A stretch of DNA of 64,000 nt from positions 54,953,909-55,017,908 of the forward strand of contig OZ038487.1 in the NCBI GenBank assembly GCA_964036315.1, given 5' to 3'. Origin of the DNA: Acanthosepion esculentum (Eukaryota > Mollusca > Cephalopoda > Sepiida > Sepiidae). The position numbers and the translations under genes are program-made. The notes beneath the pieces are model-generated. The model was given only the letters and a program-made list of their open reading frames with translations, had not been told where the DNA came from and did not search any database. Positions within the stretch are counted from its first letter, which is position 1, and each line of letters starts with the position of its first letter. Positions 1-10,734 of this stretch are shown here, in pieces.

Positions 1-1370
1 TGTGTAGAAGCTAGCAGATTTGATCATTTGTTATGTGTTGCTGTGTTGAAGTACAATGATGGCCTTTTCAACATATGTTTATGTGGACATTTTACCTTGT
101 TTTGGTGTCAGGATCCTACTCCCAATGTAAAAAGTATTTTTGATATACCCTGTATTTATATATATATATATATATATTAATAATTACACATATTACTATG
201 TATAATGTATGACTCAGATTTTTTTAACTTTCCTATTCATCAGGTACAAAATGGTTACAAAATGCTCAAAAGAGTTTTTTAAAATTTTTAAAAAAATTCT
301 GACTCTCATGGGAGCAACACTACATTTTATATGGATTCAAAGTTCAATATTATCATAAATATAATATAGCATTGGGGTATAAATTCAAAATATAGAGTGT
401 TGGTAAGTAGATATCAAAAAATAAACTCAGGTATTAACAGTAAGTTTAATAGGGATATTAATCTGTTAATGTATACTGAGTCAACAGATCAGATTATTGT
501 AAGATGACTAACAGTCGCTCATATATATGGTTGATCATATTTCTTTATTTAGCTCATTTCTACATCTATATATATATATGTGTGTGTGTGAAGATGATGA
601 AATAGAGTGGAAAATTTATGAATGATGCCAAGAGTGTCTGCTCCCTCTGGCTTCCTCATGTGAAATGTAATATTTAAAAAAAAAATTAAACTGATAACAT
701 ATCAAACCCACAAAATGTCTTTTCAAAAGTCTTTGAAACATAGGAAAATGTCAGAAAAATGATTAAAAAACGTGAAAAGTATAAAAAAAAAATCAGCAAA
801 GAACTTTCACAGGTTGTTTATCAAAGGTGTATAAATTAAAGATTGTTGCCAAAATGCATCATATATATATATATATTGTGTGAGTCTCCATGTTTAAATA
901 TACGAAAAGAGAAAAATTACATGTCTATAAATGAAACACACTATGCTTATGTATCCTAAATACTAACTTTGACACTCAACTATAACTGGTATGCATAGAG
1001 ATTGTCAGTTTGATGAACATCTAGACTAAACTATAGACTCTGTCTATTATCAATATATCCCCAAAACCTCTAGGTTCTTTGTGATTGAAATGACTAAAAT
1101 TCTTTCTCTATAAGGTAATCATTCTCATATCAGCAATTAAAAATTATCTATATTTTTTAAACAGAAAGTTCAATTCAAACAACTTCTTCCCCACACCTGT
1201 TACTTTGTGGATCAGACACCCAGGTGGATGCTTCCCCGATCACTATGACCTTAACTTCTTCCAGTCTAGGTTTAACCATTATCTTATATAGCCTCATAAT
1301 ATGCAATTCTTACATCCTCACTTTATGCCCTTACAAAAATGTCGTTCATAAACTTTTAGATTTCTCTTAC
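1..1370. other. AT-rich sequence without recognisable gene
   Basis: No open frame, RNA gene or clear mobile element is seen. It holds short (TA)n runs near 160, 570 and 860. Around 135-152 the sequence ends in 'gatataccctgta' followed by TA, which looks like the outer end of a mariner-type terminal inverted repeat, but no partner end was found, so it is not called. Confidence 0.6.
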
Positions 1371-1376
1371 CATTTC

Positions 1377-1718
1377 TTGTATGATCACATAAGTTAAGCA
1401 ATGATTAGTATCTAGATGAGTGACCATTTGGGAATTGCAGGGCCTATAAGATTGGATGTGTCGATTGTGTAATGAATGACAAATTGGAAATTGGAGAGTC
1501 GAGTTCTAATTCCAGTCAGGTTCATTATATTCACTAATGCACAAATACCTTTGAGAAAGGCATGAACCTATCTCTTCTCCCCTCAGCTATAGGTTAATTA
1601 GTAGGATTATATCAGTAAAATCATTATTATCTCAAAAAAATTCTTACAATCTAAAATAATTTCTGGCTTTAAATGATCTGCAAAAGTTCGATAAGCTATA
1701 AGAAAACAAAGCAATAAA
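1377..1718 (+). mobile_element. 5S-rRNA/tRNA composite SINE, copy 1 (5' truncated)
   Basis: The left part (about 1377-1456) reads like the second half of a 5S rRNA gene: a box A-like 'aagttaagca', then a box C-like 'tagatgagtgaccatttggg', then a 5S-like 3' end. It is followed directly by a tRNA-like segment with an A-box-like 'tgtgtaatgaat' and a B-box-like 'gagttctaattccag', a shared body ('tgaacctatctcttctcccc', 'taggttaattagtagg') and the family tail ending near 'ttcgataagct'. The first half of the 5S head is missing or too diverged to see. Other copies start near 11631, 18083, 31948, 33664, 35386 and 56135. Confidence 0.75.
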
Positions 1719-2735
1719 AAAAAAGAAAAGAATAGTATATATAAAAAAAGAGAGGAGTCCATTTTTTTTTTTGTGACTGGAGGTTTCATTGATTGATAGA
1801 TAAATATTTGCAGTGTGGATAAAAAAGATCTTCCAAAAGTGGGAAATTATTATAAAATCCATGAATGTAGACGTTTTAGTGAAAGGAAAGATGGTGCATT
1901 AATATTTGGGTCATTTGTGTATTTATGAGCAAGTTAAAAGATAACGAAAAAGGATGTTTTATCCCATTTTGTAATTTCTAACAACGAGCTTCTGAAGTAT
2001 TGATGATCATAACCATAATTAAACAATTCCTATTGGTAAAAATGAATATCTTTACAAGAATTGATATGTATGCAAAACTCATTAATTAACTTCTCGCTTG
2101 AGTAAAGAAGAACATAAAACCATGAATTATTCAAACAAGTAAACTTATTCTTGTTGTTTTTATCGCATCAGCTAAAATGTTACAACCAATAGGATATTAC
2201 TTGTCTAAATAATTCATGGGATAATGAAAATGTTTCATCTCAGAATTTCAGCCAAGAGCAAACCAAAATATAACATATTGATAAAAAAATGGCTAAAGTT
2301 GGTGGTCTATATATACGTTATCAGAAACAACTCACTATTAGAGAGGCCCTCAAACAATTCTCTAATACTACCGACCTCATATTATTTAACAGTGGAAATG
2401 GAGTGTTAAAAGTTTTTACGAATAGAAAGATACTCGTGCAAATTCCAGCTGCGTGCAACACATGAAGACTTGTAATGAACACTCCTACTCAAAATAACAC
2501 AAAAAGAAATTACAATGTAAGTCAAAAGATGAAGAAAAAATAACAACACCAGAGATGAAACACCCTAGAAAATGGCTATAGAAATGGCTGATAGCACTTG
2601 GGACAATAAAAATTATGGAAAATATTTGTACTCCCTTACTTCTACAAAATGGAAAAAACATAAGGATGCTAGAAAATCTTAATAAAAAATTAATTAAATC
2701 TTTCTTGTCTGCTGTATGTAATGAAAGATGTTTGA
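1719..2735. other. AT-rich sequence without recognisable gene
   Basis: Only short chance open frames occur, and they have no recognisable motif or composition change. Homopolymer A and T runs are common. I see no conserved element here. Confidence 0.55.
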
Positions 2736-2739
2736 AAGA

Positions 2740-2915
2740 AAGGTTGCTGCCGAGATATACATTAACATATATTTATATATATTCAAACATGTTTCATTGA
2801 ATAATATTGGCATATTATGTCTATTTATTAGTATAATAACCATTTCCAGTACTCTCATCAGTTTCTGGATGTTAAGATGAAATTCTTCAAAGAAGGTACC
2901 ATAGTTTTTCTTACG
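2740..2915 (+). repeat. Left arm of a diverged inverted repeat
   Basis: The sequence around 2795-2912, including 'ttaagatgaaatt' and 'catagtttttct', matches the reverse complement of 3150-3290. Both arms share, in order, a 'gtttc..tgaataat' block, a 'cagtttctggatgttaagat' block and a poly-T stretch. The arms differ by many substitutions and small gaps. The two arms and the roughly 240-bp spacer could fold as a hairpin. Family unknown. Confidence 0.6.
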
Positions 2916-3119
2916 CAAGTACTTTTGATCTCCTCCGAGATCATTCTCAGGGGTGAATTATAAAGACAAACTTATTGTAACTGCAATCGTTATGGTGGTC
3001 ATTTTTAAAAACCGGCATGAATGTGCTTTGTTATAATTATTTTTAAATGTTAAATTTATCTGTTGTAACTTGTAGCTATGGAATTATTTGCAAAACAAGT
3101 GTCCCAATGTAGTGGGGCT

Positions 3120-3289
3120 AACCATATATATATATATATATATATAATATGCAAAATGAAAAAAAACTACAACACCTTAAATTTCATCTTAACATCAAGA
3201 AACTGATTAGAGAACTAGAAAGGATTATTATAAAAATAAATAATGTCTATATTATTCAAAGAAACATATTTGAATGAAGATATGCTGCT

Positions 3290-3308
<19 letters not shown>
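3120..3308 (-). repeat. Right arm of the inverted repeat, bordered by (TA)n runs
   Basis: This is the reverse-orientation partner of 2740-2915. It lies between a (TA)n tract at about 3125-3148 and another at about 3291-3308, so the copy may have been mobilised with or trimmed at the microsatellites. No terminal inverted repeat or target duplication could be fixed. Confidence 0.55.
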
Positions 3309-3320
<12 letters not shown>

Positions 3321-3349
3321 AGATTTGTGTGTTACTTCAAACATAACCT

Positions 3350-4430
3350 ATTTAAGAAACTGTGTCCTCCTTTTGAGTGAGCAGGCCAGGAGACAAAATA
3401 CACACTGTTTAAAATAAATGGAACATCTACTCAAATACAGGTATCCACTAGAAATAACGTTTGAAGTAATAAAAATAATAGGAGATTAATCATATATGGA
3501 CTAATATATCTGTGATTATTTAATAATCTTATCTTTGCATGAAACAAGACCACAGGTATGGGGCACCCAATGAAGACTGATCTCAAAACACTGTAAGCAA
3601 AGTCTGATATACTCACTTGCTAAATATTCATGGTGAAGCACATATGTGTGTGTGTGTATACATATATTTATAATCACCCCTCTCATTTATACCTTGTATG
3701 CAGGCTGGTAGAAGAAATAAATACTGATTAAATGGAACATCTACTCAAATACAGGTATTCACTTAAAATAATCTTTGAAGTCGTAACAAAATGTTGGATT
3801 GGAAAATAAAATCCATTAATTCTTTAGAAATTGCTTTGTTTATGTTTCGGATACAAAATTGATCAGATATGCATTTTGAGAAAATCTGAATGAGTGAATG
3901 TGCTTAAGAGATAAATACGTAGAACCTTGCTTGATTGTGAAGCTTTCCATAGCCGAGTGTTCAAAGAATACTGAATCAGATGACGCTTTCACCTGCAAAG
4001 GGGAATGCAGTTTTAGATCCTGCTGGAGAATACATTTTTTGAATGTGCAGGCCAGTATATAAAATAAACATAATGTCTATTCAAATAAGTGAATCCATTA
4101 AAAATAACATTTGAAGTAATAAAAACATGTTGGATTAAAAAATAAAATGAATTTGTTAAGCTAATTCTATAAACAACAGCCACCTGCACTAATGCAAAGC
4201 TCTTCAGTAAAATGAATGGAGCACTTTGGCTGATTGGCATTTGTTTACATTTGTAAAAACAATATGCTAGATTTAGTTGTATAACTCTACCGAGTGAAGA
4301 TAGCTCTGGCTGACACAAAATTAGTTGTGTTTCAATCCTGGCTTGAGGCATTCGGAGGTCTAATCGCACTGAAGAGCTGTGATACAGCGAAACAGTACTG
4401 TCTGTGAATGACATAATAAATATATATATA
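3350..4430 (+). repeat. Dispersed repeat, three plus-strand copies
   Basis: A module containing 'ctcaaatacaggtatccact' then 'aaataacgtttgaagtaata' recurs three times: about 3360-3480, 3715-3820 and 4040-4150. The second and third copies continue into 'tgttggatt..aaaataaaat'. Related pieces in reverse orientation are seen near 4440, 5730-5810 and 6110-6180. An open frame of 133 residues on the minus strand (4013-4414) overlaps it but shows no protein family signature. I read this as an unclassified short transposon family. Confidence 0.55.
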
Positions 4431-4554
4431 TATATGTTTCTTATTACTTTAAATGTTATATTTAGTGAATATATGTGTTTAAGTATATATCCATATTTTC
4501 ATACAGTTTGATTTTATGTCTAATTTCTGAGAATTCCAATGTCTTAATAGTGAA

Positions 4555-4655
4555 AATGTGTCTTCTGCTGGGGTTTGAACCATTGTCCTCCTTGGAGGGG
4601 AAACTACTATTATTATGCCTTGTGTGTTATTAGACTACTCAGCCACAGAAAACAT
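4555..4655 (-). mobile_element. tRNA-like fragment (probable SINE head)
   Basis: On the minus strand this begins with an A-box-like 'tggctgagtag' and ends with a B-box-like 'ggttcaaacccc', about 65 bases apart, which is the layout of a tRNA-type internal promoter with an extended middle. It is not a good tRNA gene: I could not close a regular cloverleaf and no discriminator end is evident. It is probably a relic of a tRNA-derived SINE. Confidence 0.4.
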
Positions 4656-5140
4656 TAACGAACAAGCAAAGTCCAGTTACCCTATTTGAGAAATATTCTA
4701 TATATATATATATATACACATACATACATACATACATATATAACAAAGATTTTGTTTCACTAAAAAAAGAACAACTCCCACAAGGGTATTTCCAGAAGAT
4801 AATTCTTTTAAGGCATTCTCCTATCAACTATTTTACTCTCAAACCCCTGACAAGTGGATGTAATCACTAAGAAACATACAATAGAGATAGATAAGTGAAC
4901 ATATAATTTTATTAAAAACAAACACTTTCTGGGCTCTGGTTGTTGGATCTGATAAGGTAATTTAATTTATAGCCTCTCTTATCCTCAAAAATCGCAACAC
5001 ATTTTCCTTACACACAGTTTTGTCTCTTATTTCAAACTGAAGAAGCAGAACGTAATACATATCAATGAAACACATCATTTAAATGCTTTTCCACTTTATC
5101 TCCACTTTTGTTTTAAATACTATTCTCCATCCTACTGACA

Positions 5141-5142
<2 letters not shown>

Positions 5143-5203
<61 letters not shown>

Positions 5204-5224
5204 GATGGATGGATGGATGGATGG
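5143..5224. repeat. Compound (TA)n-(GGAT)n microsatellite
   Basis: About 50 bases of alternating TA are followed by five or six units of ggat. It sits at the 3' tail of the minus-strand SINE that ends at about 5580, a usual place for microsatellite growth. Confidence 0.9.
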
Positions 5225-5607
5225 CCATTCGTATCCGAGGATGCCTGTCAATTAATGCAGTTAGCTAATCCCTGTTGCAGATGCCTGCTCAGGCACATCT
5301 GTATTTGTTTAAGCCCCCCTGCGCTTTATACTGCAAATATGCTGAGTGGATCTTAGTTACAGTTTCTTGGAGAGAGCACATAATCTAGCATGATCAACAG
5401 TCTAAACAAGGCCAGCACACTCAAATCCTCAGTCACGATGACTTGAGACAACTCGTGGTTTGGTTTCCAGACCTTTTCCAAAGGTGCCTCACACACATAG
5501 TCTCCTCCAGATTGATAAAATCAAGAAGTCACCTTCCTGACAAACTGCCTATGGTGGGATTCAGACCCGGGTCTCATGTACCCCCCCCCCCACACACACA
5601 TACATAC

Positions 5608-5638
<31 letters not shown>

Positions 5639-5640
5639 AG
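5205..5640 (-). mobile_element. tRNA-derived long SINE (family C), copy 1
   Basis: Read on the minus strand, a B-box-like segment (5556-5568, close to 'ggtctgaatccc') is followed by the same long body as in copies at 9165-9655, 20741-21228 and 31672-32380. Shared body marks include 'ctaatccctgttgcagatgc' and 'tatgctgagtgga' on the plus strand. The A-box end is replaced by a C-tract and a (CA)n/(TA)n microsatellite (5580-5637). The plus-strand open frame across it is a chance frame. Confidence 0.75.
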
Positions 5641-6630
5641 TCAAATGAATGACAACATAGAAAACTGTAATTATGTGTTTTATTCTGAGATGAAACTTTA
5701 GAAAAATAATGAACTTTTTAATGGATACAAAAAAAATTTAATTATTTAATCCAATATTATTTCTTAGTACTATAAATGTTATTTTCAGTGAGGATATGTT
5801 GCTCTCAATGTGTTTTTATTTTCTTAATCTGTGAAATTAATAATAATGAGCCGAGATTGAAAAGTCCTACTAATTAAAAATTGTGCCTTCTGACAGGAAC
5901 CAAACTTGTATTTCCTTTTTCCATCTGGCAAACAACTTGTTTTCTCAAAACATGCCATTACTAGTTTGCCTATGAGAGGCTACCTTGATAGTGCAAGGTT
6001 TGGATTACCTATTTAAGGAATGCAAATCTCTTGTTGGGAGTTCTAAAAATCCGTATCTGCTATCTTAAGTTTTGTACCTGAAACAGAAACCATAATTTTT
6101 GATTGGATTTTTTAATCAAACATTTGTTCTTATTACTATAAACATTATCTTTAGTGGTTCCATGTGTTTGAGTTGCTGTCTGTGTGTTGGGTACAAAAAA
6201 GGAAGCTATCAAATATAGGGATTTTCTAAGCAGAACTTAGATGTGATAGAAAGCCAGAACTATAGGATACCCAGCGATGATCGAACTCACTATTCAGTCA
6301 TAATTGATCTAGTGGGACAAACTTGTCCCAAGCTAGCAGATACAGAATCATAGAAGTCTCAAGAGATGTGCGTTCCTTAAATAAGTAACTGAAACTTTGC
6401 TTCATTAAGATGGTCTCTTGTGGCCAAGTTGGAGGTGTCATTGGAGGCTATAGGAGTGGTTTCCCTGATGGAAAAAGAGAAACAGGTAGGGAAGAACAGT
6501 TTTTCTTTATTTGGACTTCTCACTCGAAGCTGGTTGTTGTTAATTTCACTGTTAAAAAAAGAAGGATAGCCACTTGAACATGTGTTAACACTAAAAATAA
6601 CACTTATAGTGATATATATGAACTCTCCTG
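5641..6630. other. Diverged repeat fragments, no gene
   Basis: Contains minus-strand pieces of the dispersed repeat from 3.3-4.4 kb (near 5740-5810 and 6110-6180) and two weak tRNA-like ends near 5885 and 6265. The frame at 6377-6676 on the minus strand has no recognisable domain. Confidence 0.4.
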
Positions 6631-6634
6631 CCAT

Positions 6635-6790
6635 CTTTGATGTATGAAGATCCAACACTTCAGTTCTTAGAACCAAACAGCCAGACTACCTGCACATATG
6701 ATTTGATTATATTGAAGATTTGTGCAGAACCATCTACACTTTTCAGAAGAACTAAATACAAACAGCCTTGTCAGAGTGAGACTTTCATAT
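6635..6790 (-). mobile_element. 3' part of family B SINE
   Basis: The stretch 'tgtatgaagatccaacactt' followed by 'agccagactacctgcacata' matches the outer part of the family B copy at 8710-9085 and, inverted, that of 10240-10680. Only this end of the element is preserved here. Confidence 0.5.
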
Positions 6791-6879
6791 GCATGTCACG
6801 CATGGTGCCAAACCCATTCAGAAATATCTAAACTGTCAGCTGTATATAACCACTTTCAGTGGTTAAAAATGACTTTGAG

Positions 6880-7266
6880 TGAGTGAAGCCTATAGGTCTT
6901 GGTGAAGACCAGCCTAATTCAAACCTTGTGGACTGGTACTACATAATCACAGACAAAGAACTGTACCAAATAACAGAAACCACATCACTTGAAGACTTTC
7001 AAAAGCAGCAACAGCTAAAATGGATAACACATTTAACTCAAAGAGAAAATAATGACATAATCAAATGGCTGACATTCCAGATTACTTCAAGTAAAAGGTT
7101 AAGAAGAAAACCCCCATCAATACTGGAAAGAGTGATAACAGCTAGTGGACCTGAGAAACCTATTTTCCTGAAAAATTATTTTAGGAGAAAGATTTTAAAA
7201 ATTTCAACTGAAAGCAGTACTAGCTTCTTGGTCAATGAATGTAAAATGTTTCCTCATAACATCTAA
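6880..7266 (+). pseudogene. LINE reverse-transcriptase C-terminal fragment (LINE-C)
   Basis: The open frame (127 residues if started at 6883) reads as the C-terminal end of a non-LTR retrotransposon polyprotein: an 'LYQITETTSLEDFQKQQQLK' run, then 'WITHLTQRENNDIIKWL', the W..H....N style seen after the reverse-transcriptase domain. No palm motif or endonuclease is present, so this is a 5'-truncated copy. A more decayed second copy lies at 19485-19790 with the same order of blocks. The methionine start has no meaning for such a fragment. LINE clade is not assigned. Confidence 0.6.
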
Positions 7267-7338
7267 TATTACCATGACCAACACCAGATAACGTTATACA
7301 TAATCTATAAAGACGTAACAACTTAAAAATCATATTTA

Positions 7339-8102
7339 CAGGGTGTGATTGGTAAATTGTCGCCATTTTATATTTTTAATTTTGTGCATGCATGTTGTTT
7401 GTTTTTGATTTTTTGAGTTCACAGTATGGTAGGGTCAGTTGGTCTGTAAGAAAAAGAGCACCATGATGCAATTCACTCCACCAGAAATTTGGAAACAGCA
7501 TTCTGTACTGCTTGGCATTCATGCTGGAAGCTCCAATACAAACATTTCAGGGTGTTTGGGTGTCAGATCTGAGGACTGTGCAGAGGATTCAGAAAGAGTT
7601 GGATGAGTCTAATGGTGAAGGTAGGGTAGCTTGGAAAACTCACTCTGATTATTCTGATAAGAAAAGAACTCTTGAATTTGTTGATGAGGACCTCACACTC
7701 AACACGGAGAGGCCTTGGGGAGCCCTAGATCAAAAGAGTGGCTGCTGGAAGATCCTATGTCTGGCAACAGGACTCTGTACCATGCCACACAAGTAGGAGA
7801 ACCCAGTCATATTTCTCAGACAATTTCTGTGACCACAACACCCCTTACATTTGGCCACCCAACTTCCCAGACTGCAACCCTCTTGTGGGGTACAGTTGAG
7901 CAAGAGAGCAACAAAACTCCTTGTAACACCAAAGATGAACTGAAGTTAACTTGAAGCCAATGGAAATTTTATTGAAAGAATATACTCTTTAGTATTTCAA
8001 GATATTTTTGTGTAATTTTGGTAAATATATCTGTAAAAATGAGATGTCAGTGTTATTTTCATTTTTGCATAATCTAGATGACAATTTATCCATCGCACCC
8101 TG
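7339..8102 (+). mobile_element. Internally deleted mariner-type transposon
   Basis: Starts with 'cagggtgtgattggtaaatt' and ends, read in reverse, with 'cagggtgcgatggataaatt': terminal inverted repeats of about 25 bp, each flanked by TA (7337-7338 and 8103-8104), the expected target duplication for Tc1/mariner. At 764 bp it is shorter than the roughly 1.3 kb usual for the group. The inside keeps transposase pieces: a helix-turn-helix-region run 'LRTVQRIQKELDE' near 7574-7612, and near 7850-7935 the catalytic-end signature 'WPPNFPDCNP' then a frameshift and 'EQESNKTPCNTKDELK'. The last catalytic aspartate lies in the damaged part. Non-autonomous. Confidence 0.85.
7512..7935 (+). pseudogene. Mariner transposase remnant
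   Basis: Two overlapping frames (7512-7796 and 7715-7954) hold parts of one broken transposase. The N-terminal DNA-binding part is recognisable; the central catalytic core with the first two aspartates is largely deleted; the end carries 'NKTPCNTKDELK', a run common near the C-terminus of mariner transposases. Between the 'PPNFPD' motif and 'EQESN' the frame shifts, removing the expected DY/W segment. Not functional. Confidence 0.75.
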
Positions 8103-8104
8103 TA

Positions 8105-8700
8105 TATTATTAGTGATAAGAAACATCAGGTTCCATGCTGCTTGACCCGGTAATGGCTGGAGAATTACCAACAAAAATGCAGTGAAGGCCTAATGCAAAG
8201 GACAGGTTAGTTGTTTGAATAAACAAATTCTTTGCAATGTTTCTTAAAAGACTTGTCTTGCATTCTTCAACATTGCCACAAATGGTGCCAAGATATAGCT
8301 CTGAAAGAAAGAAAGTAATTACAGGTTAAGGCTTCTTGCAATTTTGAATCAGTCCCAATGGATTCTCTATGGTAATAAATGATTACTGTAATTAAGAAGG
8401 TAATATTTTCATAATTGGATAAAGCAATGTACATACTTCTGCACTCACACATGAATAAGCAAAGAAATGAATGAATATATATATATATATGATAGATATT
8501 TGCACATGGACTTATTTTATGTGGATAAATATATCCCTATGTATATAGATATTACATAGAGTTATATGCGTAAATATACATGCATGTGAATATATGTGTG
8601 TGTGTGTGTGTAAGGCTTTAAAGAAACATATATAGAGATATCAAGAGCATATATTTTCTGTACATGGATAAAAGTAGAAATATTTATATGCACTTTCTTT
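8105..8700. other. No recognisable gene
   Basis: AT-rich; holds a short (TA)n near 8477 and a (GT)n near 8596-8611. The small open frames have no motif. Confidence 0.55.
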
Positions 8701-8704
8701 TCAT

Positions 8705-9085
8705 ATGGTGATAGACACTCCCATCCTATTAATATATGAGGGTCCAACAATTCAGCCCCTAGGACTGGACAGCCTGACTACCCACATATATGAGTTGATG
8801 ATAGTCCACAGTTTCTGGAAGAAATGAATATAGAAAGCTTATGCACATAATATGCCACAAAGTCGCCAAAAGCACCTCCTCAGTTTTTGAATTCAGAGCT
8901 GCCTTTCTCCTAGATTGGTTGCCAGACAAGGCTAAAAGCCCAATCTGTTTTACTATTTAACCCATAGCTGGTGTTAGAAGAGATGGCTTCATGCTTTACC
9001 CAATAGTAATTTTATGTAACTGGAATTTGAACTTGGCTCTCTGATTTCTCATTCAGAGCTGCTATCCATTACACCACCTGCACAT
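8705..9085 (-). mobile_element. tRNA-headed SINE with shared body (family B), copy 1
   Basis: On the minus strand the head reads 'gtgcaggtggtgtaatggat' (A box) and then 'aagttcaaattccag' (B box), followed by the same body as the composite 5S/tRNA SINEs ('catgaagccatctcttctaa', 'gctatgggttaaatagtaa'). After this comes a family-specific section ending with the 'caattcagcccctagga' region near 8750. The 5S head is absent. A plus-strand copy is at 10240-10680. Confidence 0.75.
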
Positions 9086-9086
9086 C

Positions 9087-9104
9087 AATATGATCTTTCT
9101 CTTC

Positions 9105-9147
<43 letters not shown>

Positions 9148-9169
9148 GTGAAAGATCATACTGATGAGC
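9087..9169. repeat. Hairpin with (GT)n loop
   Basis: 'tcaatatgatctttctcttc' at about 9087 is matched in inverted orientation by 'gaagtgaaagatcatactga' at about 9145-9165 with only two mismatches. The loop is a 'tatatatatgtgtgtg' microsatellite. It lies exactly between two SINEs of different families. Confidence 0.7.
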
Positions 9170-9655
9170 ACTGAGCTGGCCACTTGTATTCAAGGATACC
9201 TGTCTACTAGATCGGCTGGCTATTCCCTATTGCAGACGCTCGCTCAGGCACATTTGTGTTTGTTCAACACTGACAGAGCCCACCTGTGGTTTATACTCCA
9301 ACTATGCTGAGCAGACCTTAGTTTCAGTTCCTGGGTCAGAGCATGTTATCTAGCGTGATCAACAATCTGAACAAGACCAGTACACTCAAACCCTCGGTCA
9401 CGATGACTTGTGATTTTGTGCTAGCACAGCTCTCGATGGTCCCCAATATTCCGTCTAACAAATTTCACTCACAAGGCTTGAGTCAACCTGTGGTATGGTT
9501 TTCAGGGACTTTCCAAAGGTGCCACACACTGGGATCTCTCTCCCCCCCCCCACCAATAACATTAGGAAGTTTCCTTCCTGACAAATCAGCCGTGGTGAGA
9601 TTCGAACCTGGGTCTCATGGTCAGAAAGCAAACATTCTAACCACTCAGCCACACA
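9165..9655 (-). mobile_element. tRNA-derived long SINE (family C), best copy
   Basis: Read on the minus strand it opens with an A box 'tggctgagtgg' (9641-9651) and a B box 'ggttcgaatct' (9597-9608), an intact RNA polymerase III type 2 promoter. The body of about 400 bp follows, containing a C-tract at 9541-9552 on the plus strand and the 'tcacgatgacttgtga' block. The head abuts a long (TA)n tract. This copy best shows that family C is tRNA-derived. Confidence 0.8.
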
Positions 9656-9657
<2 letters not shown>

Positions 9658-9711
<54 letters not shown>

Positions 9712-9727
9712 CACACACATATATATA

Positions 9728-9784
<57 letters not shown>
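9658..9784. repeat. Compound (TA)n/(CA)n/(GT)n microsatellite
   Basis: Two long TA runs (about 9659-9706 and 9737-9782) are separated by short CA and GT runs. The Tyr-Ile open frames predicted across it are artefacts. Confidence 0.95.
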
Positions 9785-9786
<2 letters not shown>

Positions 9787-9789
9787 ACA

Positions 9790-10235
9790 TACATATACAT
9801 GTAACTTAGTGATTATCAATTGTCAATATGAAAAAAGGTGATGGGAAAAAATGCCAGATTGTCTATATTCAGTTTGTATGACAACTTATTTGAGTATTGA
9901 CCACTACAACATACTACTTTACAACAAAAGCAAAGAAAATAAATTCAGACAAGTACTGTTTCTATCTGGACTGATTAAATGTAAGAGTCAATGAAAAGTA
10001 TCCAGAATTGGTGAAGTGCAAACCTGGCAGCTTGTAAAAAGCACTTTAACCTGTTTATCAAATTATCAAAGATGGTAAATTCTGGAAGGATGGAATCATA
10101 AATCTGCATCAAAGATAGAGAACAGTAGTGGAACAATATGGCACATATATGCTTGAATAAATGTATGCACAAATATCTAAATATTCTCTTTGAAATTCAC
10201 TTAAAAAATCTTGTACTCTTGTTCCAACTCAATAT
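9790..10235. other. No recognisable gene
   Basis: AT-rich sequence with one chance minus-strand frame (9975-10172) lacking motifs. No repeat relationship was recognised. Confidence 0.5.
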
Positions 10236-10239
10236 ATAG

Positions 10240-10680
10240 GCACGGTGGACTAATGTTTAGCACCTTTGTATTGAGGAATCAGAGAGCTGTGTTTGAATTC
10301 TATTCGAGTTCATTGCATTCACTTATTTGCTAATACGTTTAAGAAAGGTATGAATCCATCTCTTCTTCCCCCAGCAATAAATAACTGCTGGGGAGAGAAG
10401 AGGGTAAATAATAAGAGTAAATAGCAGGACAGACGGGGTTCTATATCCTTGGGTGGCAACTGGAAAGACAAATCTGAATTCAAAATCTGCAAAGGGTCAT
10501 TTGGGAAGCTTGTGGAATACTGTACAGTAGGTCTCCATATTTGGCTCTTGCAAAAAGTGTGGTTGGTTCTGCACAAGCCTTCAATATTATAATAAAATGA
10601 CATGTGCTGGTGGTCCAGCTGCTGGTTCTAAAAACTGAGCTGCTTGATCCTCATACATCGAAAATGACGGGAGTGTCCAT
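10240..10680 (+). mobile_element. tRNA-headed SINE (family B), copy 2
   Basis: Head near 10243 'ggtggactaatgtttagca' with a B-box-like 'gtttgaattc', then the shared body 'gaatccatctcttcttcccc', then the family B part ('ggtggcaactggaaagacaa', 'tgaattcaaaat') and the outer end 'ctgagctgcttgatcctcat', which is the inverse of the sequence near 8750. About 440 bp; the most complete family B copy here. Confidence 0.75.
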
Positions 10681-10734
10681 ATATGTGTGTATGTGTAAGC
10701 AAAAGATTTAGGTATATTCTTATTCTTCTTCAAT

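Noticed and set aside
100..155. End of a mariner element ('gatataccctgta' then TA)
   Set aside because: Only one end lies in the window and no transposase piece is seen next to it, so the element cannot be confirmed.
4013..4414. A 133-residue minus-strand frame
   Set aside because: It overlaps a dispersed repeat module seen three times nearby, and shows no family motif; chance frame.
9590..9655. Functional tRNA gene on the minus strand
   Set aside because: A and B boxes are good, but no acceptor stem pairing could be formed and the same head is attached to a SINE body in several copies.
9343..9819. Open frames rich in Tyr-Ile and Thr-His
   Set aside because: They are translations of TA/CA microsatellites and SINE sequence, with no protein signature.
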